Of a stretch of 53,374 bases of DNA, positions 40,025 to 47,166 are shown piece after piece. This DNA is from Oscillospiraceae bacterium. GTDB taxonomy: Bacteria; Bacillota; Clostridia; Oscillospirales; Oscillospiraceae. The notes under the pieces are model-generated. The model did no database searches, was not told the origin of the DNA, and saw nothing but the letters and a program-made list of their open reading frames with translations. The stretch spans positions 1 to 53,374 of the forward strand of contig JAFXXH010000070.1 of NCBI GenBank assembly GCA_017542425.1. The letters run 5' to 3'. The translations under genes were made by a program, and so were the position numbers. Within the stretch, counting starts at the first letter, position 1. Every line of letters begins with the position of its first letter.

Positions 40025-41323
40025 TTATACGTCCAGTCGGATCAGGTCTTCCAGCGTCTCCCGCTTCACCGCGAGGCTGCTCTGACTGCCGTGCAGCATG
40101 ACGATGGGCGGCCTGGGGATGCGGTTGTAGTTGGAGGCCATGGAATAGTTGTACGCGCCCGTGGTGCAGATCGCCAGCAGGTCGCCGCAGTTCGGCTCCG
40201 GCAGGTTGACGTTCGGCTGGAGGATGTCGCCGCTTTCGCAGCAGCGGCCCACCACGTCCCAGGCGGTCTCCCCTTTTTCCGCCGGGCTGGCTTCCAGCAG
40301 GACGCTGTAGCGGGAGCCGTACAGGGCAAAGCGGGGGTTGTCGGTCATGCCGCCGTCCACGGAGATATAGTTCTTGAATCCGGGGATTTTCCGCACGCTG
40401 CCCACGCGGTAGACCGTCATTCCGGCGTCCGCCACGATGCTGCGCCCCGGCTCCATGAGCATCAGCGGCTCCGGGTAATCCAGGGACGCGCACAGGGCTT
40501 TGAGCGTGCTGGCCACGCGCTCGATTTTCGCGCCGATGTCCAGCGCCGGGTCCGTGTCCACATAGCGCACGCCATATCCGCCGCCCAGATCCAGTTGCTG
40601 CGCGGTGTAGCCGTGGCGGCTGCGCATTTCTGCCATGAAGCGCAGCATGACCTCCGCCGTGCGCTCAAACACATCCTCCCCAAAGACCTGGGAACCCACA
40701 TGGCAGTGGAAGCCTGTCAGTTCAATGTGAGGACATTGCAGCGTTTGGATCAGCAGCGCCTCGGCCTGTCCGGTCTCGATGGGCGTGCCGAATTTGCTGT
40801 CCACCCTGCCGGTGGCCACCGCTTCATAGGTGTGCGGGTCGATGCCGGGGGTGATGCGCAGCAGGGCCTTTTGCCGGATGCCCCGGCGGGCGGCCTCCGC
40901 CTCCACCGCCTCCAGCTCCCCGGCGCAGTCGATGACGATCCAGCCCACGCCCTGCTCCATGGAAAAAGCGATGTCCTCCGGCGTCTTGTTGTTGCCGTGG
41001 AAATAGGCGTTTGCCATGTCAAACCCGGCCTGGGCGGCGGTGTAGATCTCCCCCGCCGAGACCACGTCCACACCCATCCCCTCCTCCGCCATGATCTGGT
41101 AGATGCGGCGGAAGGAGTTGGCCTTGCTGGCGTAAAGGGGCATGGAGCCGGTCCGGAAGCAGCGGCGGAAGGCGTCCAGATAGACCCGGCAGTTGTGGCG
41201 GATGCGGTCTTCGTCCATCAGATAGAGGGGCGTGCCGTATTCCTCCGCCAGTGCGCGCACGGACTGTCCGGCGAAGCTGAGCCTCCCGTCCGCGCCGACG
41301 GCGATGTTCTCACAAACAAACAT
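40025..41323 (-). CDS. lysA: Diaminopimelate decarboxylase
   Basis: PLP enzyme converting meso-diaminopimelate to lysine, last step of the pathway. The 432-residue protein has the Schiff-base Lys67 in 'MPLYASKANSF', 'GFHCHVGSQV' of the barrel, the glycine-rich PLP-phosphate loop 'DLGGGYGVRY', and 'GRCCESGDILQ' with the Cys and Glu that reach the active site from the other subunit. It is the last gene of the leftward dapA-dapB-ddh-lysA operon. Confidence 0.97.
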   Translation of the reverse strand: MFVCENIAVGADGRLSFAGQSVRALAEEYGTPLYLMDEDRIRHNCRVYLDAFRRCFRTGSMPLYASKANSFRRIYQIMAEEGMGVDVVSAGEIYTAAQAGFDMANAYFHGNNKTPEDIAFSMEQGVGWIVIDCAGELEAVEAEAARRGIRQKALLRITPGIDPHTYEAVATGRVDSKFGTPIETGQAEALLIQTLQCPHIELTGFHCHVGSQVFGEDVFERTAEVMLRFMAEMRSRHGYTAQQLDLGGGYGVRYVDTDPALDIGAKIERVASTLKALCASLDYPEPLMLMEPGRSIVADAGMTVYRVGSVRKIPGFKNYISVDGGMTDNPRFALYGSRYSVLLEASPAEKGETAWDVVGRCCESGDILQPNVNLPEPNCGDLLAICTTGAYNYSMASNYNRIPRPPIVMLHGSQSSLAVKRETLEDLIRLDV

Positions 41324-41334
41324 AACGGCGTCCC

Positions 41335-42312
41335 TCAGAGCATCGTGGCCCGCAGGGCCTCCGGCGAGAGGGGCGAGAGGTCGGCGGGGGCCACGTCGAA
41401 CACGGTCTTGCAGCCCAGGTTTCCCCGTCGGTTCATACGCACCACCGCTCTGGCCAGGGCCACCAGCACCCCGGCGGTGAACTCCGGGTTGGAATCCAGG
41501 CTCAGGCGATATTCAATGGTGTGGCTGTGTTCTCCGTTCAGGCCGGTCCGGCCGGTACGGAACACCATGCCGCCGTGGGGCAGCGCGGAATGCTGCTGTT
41601 TCATCTCCTCCGCGCTGATGAAGGTCACGCTGGTGTCGTAGTCGGCGAAATAGTTGGGCATGGTGACGATGGCCCGCTCGATGGCGGCCTTGTCCGCGCC
41701 CTCCGCCGCCACGACGTAGCACTCCCGGCGGTGCTTCTGCCGGGTGCTCAGCTCCGGCATCGCCCCGCTGCGCACGGCTTCCAGGGCCTCCGGGATGGGG
41801 ACGGTGTACTGCCGGGCGTCCAGCACGCCGGGGATGCGCCGCACGGCGTCGGAATGGCCCTGGCTGACCCCGCGCCCCCAGAAGGTGTAGTCCTTCCCTT
41901 CCGGCAAAATGACGGAGCCGTACAGCCGGTTCAGGGAGAACATGCCGGGGTCCCAGCCGCCGGAGATCAGGGCCGTGTGGCCGCCGGAACGTGCGGCGGC
42001 GTCCACTGCGGCGAAATGCTCCGGGATGCGGGCGTGGGTGTCAAAGCTGTCCACGACGTTGAACAGCTTGGCCAGCATCGGCGTCATCTCCGGCAGATCC
42101 GTGGCGCTGCCGCCGCAGATCACCATCGCGTCGATGTCGTTGACGAAAGAGGCGATGTCCGCCGCCGCGTAGACGGGCGCGCCCGTCAGGGTCTGCACCG
42201 ACTCCGGGCTGCGGCGGGTGAAGACGCCCGCCAGCTCCATGTCGGGGTTTTGCCGGATGGCGCACTCCACGCCGCGTCCGATGTTTCCGTATCCGTAGAT
42301 TCCGAGCTTCAT
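41335..42312 (-). CDS. ddh: meso-Diaminopimelate dehydrogenase
   Basis: NADPH-dependent enzyme that makes meso-diaminopimelate in one step from tetrahydrodipicolinate, bypassing the acylated intermediates. The 325-residue protein begins with the Rossmann motif 'GIYGYGNIGRGVE' and contains the family signatures 'DSFDTHARIPEHF', 'SGGWDPGMFSLNRL' and 'FWGRGVSQGHSDA'. It sits between dapB and lysA in the same operon, 11 nt from each, which completes a four-gene route to lysine together with wall and spore-cortex diaminopimelate. Confidence 0.95.
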   Translation of the reverse strand: MKLGIYGYGNIGRGVECAIRQNPDMELAGVFTRRSPESVQTLTGAPVYAAADIASFVNDIDAMVICGGSATDLPEMTPMLAKLFNVVDSFDTHARIPEHFAAVDAAARSGGHTALISGGWDPGMFSLNRLYGSVILPEGKDYTFWGRGVSQGHSDAVRRIPGVLDARQYTVPIPEALEAVRSGAMPELSTRQKHRRECYVVAAEGADKAAIERAIVTMPNYFADYDTSVTFISAEEMKQQHSALPHGGMVFRTGRTGLNGEHSHTIEYRLSLDSNPEFTAGVLVALARAVVRMNRRGNLGCKTVFDVAPADLSPLSPEALRATML

Positions 42313-42324
42313 CCCTTACCTCCC

Positions 42325-43071
42325 TTACAGTGACAGCATACTCTGCATATTATATAGTCCGGGTCCTTTGCCCATCAGAAACTGCGCCGCCGCCAGTGCG
42401 CCCTCGGCGAAGAGGGCCCGGCTGTAGGCCTCGTGGCGCAGGGTTACGGTCTCGTTGGCCGTGCCCACCATGACCTCGTGGATGCCCACCACGTTCCCCA
42501 TGCGGACGGCGTGGATGCCGATCTCCCTGGGCGTCCGCTTGGCGTGGCCGCTGCGGCCCAGGTTCAGGGTGGCGTCCGGGCGCACTTCCTGCATGGCCTC
42601 CGCCAGCGCCAGGGCCGTGCCGCTGGGGGCGTCCAGCTTGCGGTCGTGGTGGATCTCCACGATCTCGATCTCCGCGTCCTGCATCACCGCCGCCGTGCGC
42701 TTGGCCAGCTCCAGCAGCAGCGCAACGCCCAGGGAGTAGTTGGCCGCGAAAAAGACGGGGATCTGTTCCGCCGCCCGGCGGATGGCCGCCCGTTCGTCCT
42801 CGGTCTGTCCGGTGGTGGCCAGCACCAGCGGGAGCCGATGGGCCAGGGCAAAGTCCAGCAGCGCCTCCGTGGCCAGGTGGTTGGAGAAGTCCACGACGCA
42901 GTCCACGTCCGCGGCGGCCTCGGCGAAGCTGCGGGCGCAGGGGACGCCGAAGTCCGCGAAGCCGTTCACGTCCACCCCGGCGGCCAGTTCTGCGCCCCGG
43001 CAGCCGCTCTGGGCCAGGCGGGCCACTTCTCTGCCCATGTGGCCGCCCAGTCCGCTTACCAGAATCTTCAT
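42325..43071 (-). CDS. dapB: 4-hydroxy-tetrahydrodipicolinate reductase
   Basis: Reduces the DapA product with NAD(P)H to tetrahydrodipicolinate. The 248-residue protein has the nucleotide loop 'VSGLGGHMGREVA', 'VVDFSNHLATE', and the catalytic 'EIHHDRKLDAPSGTA' with paired His and the Lys. It begins 17 nt after dapA and ends 12 nt before ddh. In sporulating species the same branch also feeds dipicolinate for the spore core. Confidence 0.96.
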   Translation of the reverse strand: MKILVSGLGGHMGREVARLAQSGCRGAELAAGVDVNGFADFGVPCARSFAEAAADVDCVVDFSNHLATEALLDFALAHRLPLVLATTGQTEDERAAIRRAAEQIPVFFAANYSLGVALLLELAKRTAAVMQDAEIEIVEIHHDRKLDAPSGTALALAEAMQEVRPDATLNLGRSGHAKRTPREIGIHAVRMGNVVGIHEVMVGTANETVTLRHEAYSRALFAEGALAAAQFLMGKGPGLYNMQSMLSL

Positions 43072-43088
43072 CGTTTTTCCGCCTCCGC

Positions 43089-43979
43089 TCAGGCCAGCAA
43101 GCCCTGCTCACGCATCCGCCGGAACAGGACCTCCGCGTGCTTGGGCTCCATCTGGGTCAGGGGCAGACGCAGGATGTTCTGGCAGAAGCCCATCTCGGCC
43201 ATGGCGGCCTTGACGGGGATGGGGTTGACCTCGGAGAACAGGGCCCGCACCAGCGGGAACAGCTCCAGCTGCAAGGCCGCGCTCCCGGCCACGTCCCCGG
43301 CGAAGAAGCGGTCGCACAGCTCCACGGTCTTGCGGGGCAGGACGTTGGACAGCACGGAGATGACTCCGGCGCCGCCCATGGCCAGCAGCGGCACGATCTG
43401 GTCGTCGTTGCCGGAATAGATGTCCAGCTTGTCCCCCACCAGCGCGGCGGTCTCCACGATCTTGGAGATGTTGCCGCTGGCCTCCTTGATGGCGCTGATG
43501 TTGGGGTGCTCCGCCAGGGCTACGAAGGTCTCCGGCTCGATGTTCACGCCGGTGCGGGAGGGGATGTTGTAGAGGATGATGGGCTTGGTGGAGGCGTCCG
43601 CGATGGCATAGAACATCTTGATCAGGCCGCCCTGGGTGGCCTTGTTGTAGTAGGGGGTCACCACCAGCATGGCGTCCGCGCCGATCTCGCTGGCGTAGCG
43701 CGTCAGCTCCACGGCGTAGGCCGTGTCGTTGGAGCCGGTGCCCGCGATGATGGGGACGTGGCCCGCCGCCCGCTCCACGCTGTAGCGCAGCACCTCCCGG
43801 TGCTCCTCGTCCGTCAGGGTCGAGCCCTCGCCGGTGGTCCCGGCGATGACCAGGCCGTTGATTCCCTCGTCGATCTGCCAGTCGATGAGCTTGCCCAGCG
43901 CGGGATAGTCCACGCCGTCCTCAGTCATCGGGGTGATGAGCGCGCTGGCCGCGCCGCGAAAAATGGGATGGTCCGTCAT
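43089..43979 (-). CDS. dapA: 4-hydroxy-tetrahydrodipicolinate synthase
   Basis: Condenses pyruvate with aspartate semialdehyde, the first committed step to diaminopimelate, lysine and dipicolinate. Start at 43979, after AAAGGAGA, gives 296 residues. Active-site residues: the Schiff-base Lys165 in 'ISAIKEASGNIS', Tyr137 in 'ILYNIPSRTG', and the 'GTTGEGSTL' loop at 47-55. An earlier in-frame start is possible but falls in the leader. First gene of the operon; its leader carries a lysine riboswitch. Confidence 0.97.
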   Translation of the reverse strand: MTDHPIFRGAASALITPMTEDGVDYPALGKLIDWQIDEGINGLVIAGTTGEGSTLTDEEHREVLRYSVERAAGHVPIIAGTGSNDTAYAVELTRYASEIGADAMLVVTPYYNKATQGGLIKMFYAIADASTKPIILYNIPSRTGVNIEPETFVALAEHPNISAIKEASGNISKIVETAALVGDKLDIYSGNDDQIVPLLAMGGAGVISVLSNVLPRKTVELCDRFFAGDVAGSAALQLELFPLVRALFSEVNPIPVKAAMAEMGFCQNILRLPLTQMEPKHAEVLFRRMREQGLLA

Positions 43980-44029
43980 GATCGTGTATCTCCTTTTCTT
44001 TTGTCTTTTTAAATCAAACTGAGTATGCA

Positions 44030-44079
44030 ACAAAGCTGCGCGCCGCAGTCATCCAAGGACATACGGCGCGCAGCTTTGT
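44030..44079 (-). terminator. Strong hairpin between the lysine riboswitch and dapA
   Basis: Perfect 16-bp stem ACAAAGCTGCGCGCCG/CGGCGCGCAGCTTTGT with an 18-nt loop, downstream of the aptamer. The following T content is low (TTTGTTGC overlaps the stem end), so whether it terminates or acts another way is open. Confidence 0.65.
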
Positions 44080-44108
44080 AGTTCCCCCCAGAAGGGGAAA
44101 AGCAATCA

Positions 44109-44272
44109 ATCCATAGCTCTCCGCAAACGCGACAGTCATACGGATCTTCTCCGCACGACCAGGCCCGGTCCGCTGCCCGGCCTTCGGCGGTCTTTCCTTT
44201 TCCGGCAGGCAAGGGCGCTGCGAACGCCTTTGACACCTGCGGTACTGATAAAGCCCGCGCCTCTATCCTTTC
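44109..44272 (-). promoter_or_regulatory. Lysine riboswitch (L box)
   Basis: Read on the reverse strand the leader contains, in order, GGATAGAGGCGCGGGC, ATCAGTA, CGCCGAAGGC, CTGGTCGTGC, GACTGTCGCG and GAGAGCTATGG. These match the conserved blocks of the lysC L box of Bacillus (GATAGAGGTGCG, GAGTA, CGCCGAAG, CTGGCCGTGC, GCTGTCAAG, GAGGGCTATC) in order and spacing over about 164 nt. It precedes a lysine operon, as expected for feedback control. Confidence 0.92.
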
Positions 44273-44302
44273 ATTGCAATATTCAGTTGTGGTATATGTG
44301 CT

Positions 44303-44330
44303 ATCATACACGCGACGGGGAAAATGTCAA
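44303..44330 (-). promoter_or_regulatory. Sigma-A promoter of the lysine operon
   Basis: Reverse strand: perfect TTGACA (44330-44325), 16-nt spacer, TATGAT (44308-44303), about 25 nt before the riboswitch. The 430-nt stretch 43980-44409 is filled by this promoter, the riboswitch and its hairpin. Confidence 0.85.
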
Positions 44331-44409
44331 CAGGAAAATTGGTTTTCTAGCAATTTGACGAAAACTGAGGGGGCGTGGGGCGAGATTTCGATCGATTTGC
44401 TGCTGACCT

Positions 44410-45060
44410 TCATGCTTCCGGGTCTTTGATGACCGCCTGCAGAAAGCTGGAAACAAGAAGCACATAGCAGATCGTTTTCGGCAGCATCAGCATTCCGAGT
44501 ATGGGCACCGCGCCGGCTCCAACCGCGACGGGGATATAAAACAGAAAAGACAGCAGGATATAGACCCACAGCGGCTTGAATCTGCGGCGTTCCGCCCGTT
44601 TTCTGAAATACAGAATGCAGACTGCGGCTCCCAGCATCACGAACGGGACGTTGCGAATGATCCCCCATGTCATGTCGCTGCTGTTTTGCAGCCAGCCGTT
44701 TTGCGGGAAAAGACACAGGACGATGCGCAGCACCGTACAGACCCAGACGAAGCGTGCTGCGCTCTGTTTTTTCGCTTCGTGATAATACCCCAGCCAGATA
44801 TAGAACAGCAGAACGTAGAACAGGGTCATTGTAATGGATGTCACGAGCTTGCCGAGCCCCAGCGCCGCTGTGAAATCTGCGGACACGAAATAATTCAGCA
44901 TACGGGGAACCAGGTGAAATGCGTCGCCGCAGCCAAGGATCAGCGCGGCAAGTCCCATCCGTTTTTCTGTCTGGTTTCGCGCCCTTTTCAGAATCACGCA
45001 GCCGCTGACGACGACGAACAACAGGTAGAGAATATCAAATGTCGTTTCTCCGTACTTCAT
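44410..45060 (-). CDS. Hypothetical multi-pass membrane protein
   Basis: A 216-residue protein with about six to seven hydrophobic helices. The first is at about 8-24 ('ILYLLFVVVSGCVIL'); charged loops contain 'KRARNQTEKRMG' and 'YFRKRAERRRF'. I do not recognise the family with certainty; the 'GCGDAFHLVPRML' loop between helices is distinctive. RBS AAAGGAGC precedes the ATG. It is the last of a leftward group of poorly known genes (44.4-47.1 kb), 100 nt after DUF434. Its less GC-rich codon use differs from the neighbouring lysine genes and may mean transfer. Confidence 0.75.
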   Translation of the reverse strand: MKYGETTFDILYLLFVVVSGCVILKRARNQTEKRMGLAALILGCGDAFHLVPRMLNYFVSADFTAALGLGKLVTSITMTLFYVLLFYIWLGYYHEAKKQSAARFVWVCTVLRIVLCLFPQNGWLQNSSDMTWGIIRNVPFVMLGAAVCILYFRKRAERRRFKPLWVYILLSFLFYIPVAVGAGAVPILGMLMLPKTICYVLLVSSFLQAVIKDPEA

Positions 45061-45160
45061 GTTCTGCTCCTTTCGCTTCTATGACATCAAATACACCAAG
45101 CCGAGGACCACCGCGCCGGGGCCGCCTTTGACGCGAAGACCGGCACCGATTCGCCGGGAC

Positions 45161-45877
45161 TCACTTCCTGCGCGGGAAACGTTCGGCGGATTCCCAAACC
45201 TGCAGGACCCTTCCGCCGTGCCGCTGCAAACACGCCGGCAGCAGGTTCACCCAGCTTTTGCAGCGATCCAGGAGAATGGAATCGGACGTGACCACATGCT
45301 CGTGCGCGGAAAGCGCCCCGTCTACGTCCTTGCGGATCTGGATGTCCAGACGAAAGGGATAGTCCGCGCCGATCTCCGCCAGCAGCACTTTGAGCCGCCC
45401 GGAATTGGAGACCGGCTCGTCCAGCAGGATGTGAACCGACTCCGCCCCGCGCTCCCGCAGCACCGCAAAGAGCAGCCGGGCCGCATCCACCGTCTCCGGG
45501 ATGATCCGATAGGTCCCCCGCAGCGCCGCCAGGTCGCGGAGCGCGCCGTCCATGCCCAGGAACAGGGGCGCGCCGCTGAGCAGGACTTCCAGCGTGATGA
45601 CCGTGTTGAAGCCGTCGATCCAAAGCAGGTCGGCGGCGTCCGTCAGCTTTGCCTTGCGGCGTTCCAGCTGCTCCCTTGTGGCCAGGCTGCGCACGATGGC
45701 CAGCCGCTGGCGCTCGGAGAGCAGGAAGTGGTTTCCAACAAAGGTGGAAGCCTGTTTCAGCCCGTAGCCCTCGTTGATCAGATACCCGATGTGCCGGGAG
45801 GCCGCCCGCAGCATCTCCAGGGCGGCGGGAGAAAAGTTCCGCTCATCCTCCGGAACATATCCGCGTTTCGCGTTCAT
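45161..45877 (-). CDS. DUF434 domain-containing protein
   Basis: A 238-residue cytoplasmic protein with DUF434 at the N-terminus ('PEDERNFSPAALEMLRAA', 'LINEGYGLKQASTFVGNHF', 'LSERQRLAIVRSLA') followed by the usual companion domain, with an acid-rich 'DLLWIDGFNTVITLEVLLSG' (seen as 'IDGFNTVITLEVLL') and 'SVHILLDEPVSNSGRLK'. The family occurs in Archaea and anaerobic bacteria; function unknown, though the conserved Asp residues suggest a PIN-like nuclease or metal site. It starts 9 nt after the preceding gene ends. Confidence 0.78.
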   Translation of the reverse strand: MNAKRGYVPEDERNFSPAALEMLRAASRHIGYLINEGYGLKQASTFVGNHFLLSERQRLAIVRSLATREQLERRKAKLTDAADLLWIDGFNTVITLEVLLSGAPLFLGMDGALRDLAALRGTYRIIPETVDAARLLFAVLRERGAESVHILLDEPVSNSGRLKVLLAEIGADYPFRLDIQIRKDVDGALSAHEHVVTSDSILLDRCKSWVNLLPACLQRHGGRVLQVWESAERFPRRK

Positions 45878-45886
45878 GCGGTTCTG

Positions 45887-46531
45887 TCAGTCTGCTTTGT
45901 CAAATGTGGGAACCGAAAACGTATCCAATTCGCCGCAATATCCGCAGACGCCCATGCGGGGGGAGTTGGTGACGGGAAGCAGCATATCGTCGTGTTCATG
46001 CTCCTCCGCGCAGGCTTCGCATAAAAACGGGTTTTCGCTTTCCCACATACATTCGGTGCAGATATAGTCCGCTTCTTTTCCGCAGACCGCGCAGGAGAAC
46101 ACCGGCGCATTGTTGCGCGCCAGCAGCCGGACCGCGGCTTTCTGCGGCTTGCGTTTCGTTGCGCAGAGGAATGTGATCTGCGTCTCCGTGGTGCTGCCGA
46201 AATCATACAGATGCAGCAGTTTGTCTCCGGGCTGGAACGACCCGATCTTCCTGGTTTTTTCGATGGAGTCATACTGTCCGACGGCAAACTCGCTCTGATG
46301 CCCGCAGCATTCCAGCCAGATGTTCCGCAGGAAAGTGTCGAGCGAACGCAGCGAAGCGGTCAGGGGCATATCGACATACAGCCAGTAGTTTTTGTTTGCT
46401 CCTTCGAGTTTCAGGAGCATACAATCCTGTCCCGATTCCGCTCCGTGTGCTTTCAGCAGATGGTTCTTCATTGCGGTTTTTCCCAGTTCCGCTCCGCAGA
46501 GATAGCATCTTCCTTTTGATACAGTCGCCAT
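45887..46531 (-). CDS. pRiA4b ORF-3-like domain protein with zinc fingers
   Basis: A 214-residue protein. It opens with a C2H2-type finger ('CYLCGAELGKTAMKNHLLKAHG', key residues Cys9, Cys12, His and His), continues with the pRiA4b ORF-3-like fold recognised from 'SLRSLDTFLRNIWLECCGH', and ends with further Cys pairs ('CAVCG', 'CTEC', 'CEAC', 'CGYCG'). The domain is named after a plasmid gene and is often found near mobile elements, but its function is unknown. Start 46531 is chosen for the GGGAGG upstream. It precedes DUF434 by 9 nt. Confidence 0.78.
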   Translation of the reverse strand: MATVSKGRCYLCGAELGKTAMKNHLLKAHGAESGQDCMLLKLEGANKNYWLYVDMPLTASLRSLDTFLRNIWLECCGHQSEFAVGQYDSIEKTRKIGSFQPGDKLLHLYDFGSTTETQITFLCATKRKPQKAAVRLLARNNAPVFSCAVCGKEADYICTECMWESENPFLCEACAEEHEHDDMLLPVTNSPRMGVCGYCGELDTFSVPTFDKAD

Positions 46532-46638
46532 GTTCTTTTTTCCTCCCATGCTCTTTTTGACGTGATCCGCCGCACGGCAGCCCGGAGGCGGTGCCGGGTC
46601 ATGTCCGTCTTTTGCCGTGGATGCTCTGAGATCCGGTC

Positions 46639-47133
46639 TTACGCTTCCTTCCAAATGGAATAATAGATCAGATCCCGCTCAAGGCCCTGATATTCCAGCT
46701 CCTTCTCCGCATACCGGCTGTAGCGCATCCCGCATTTCTCCATCACCCGCTGCGACGCCCCGTTCCCGACGAAAAAGGAGGCGCAGACCGTATGAAAGCC
46801 CTTTTCCTCGAACAGATAGCGGAGAAAGCGCCGCACAGCCTCCGTCCCATAGCCCCGGTTCCAGTGGTCCGAGCCGATCCCGTAGCCGATCTCGCAGCCA
46901 CCGTCGCGCTCGTCAAAATACAAAATAATGCCGATGAGCCGCCCGGTCTCTTTCAGACGGATGGCAAACAGCTTGTCGTTGCTGAGCATCGGCCCCAGGT
47001 CCAGTTCCTCCGGTGTCTCGGCGTAGCGGCAGATGAAGGTCTCCAGCAGCTTTTTGTCGTGGGAGATGTTGTGGAAATAGTCGAGGCGGTCGGTTTCCCG
47101 GACGCGGTCAATCATCAAACGATTGGTTTCCAT
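46639..47133 (-). CDS. GNAT family N-acetyltransferase (RimJ/RimL type)
   Basis: A 164-residue acetyltransferase (ATG 47133; a GTG at 47145 would add four residues). The N-terminal 'METNRLMIDRVRETDRLDYF', the acetyl-CoA loop 'HWNRGYGTEAVRRFLRYLF' (motif A, R-G-Y-G-T) and 'NGASQRVMEKCGM' are typical of the RimJ/RimL-like group that acetylates protein N-termini or small amines. Substrate unknown. RBS is weak. It lies just downstream of sbcC, 33 nt after its stop. Confidence 0.87.
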   Translation of the reverse strand: METNRLMIDRVRETDRLDYFHNISHDKKLLETFICRYAETPEELDLGPMLSNDKLFAIRLKETGRLIGIILYFDERDGGCEIGYGIGSDHWNRGYGTEAVRRFLRYLFEEKGFHTVCASFFVGNGASQRVMEKCGMRYSRYAEKELEYQGLERDLIYYSIWKEA

Positions 47134-47166
47134 TTTTGCATTCACTTTCTGTATCCTGTCAAAAGC

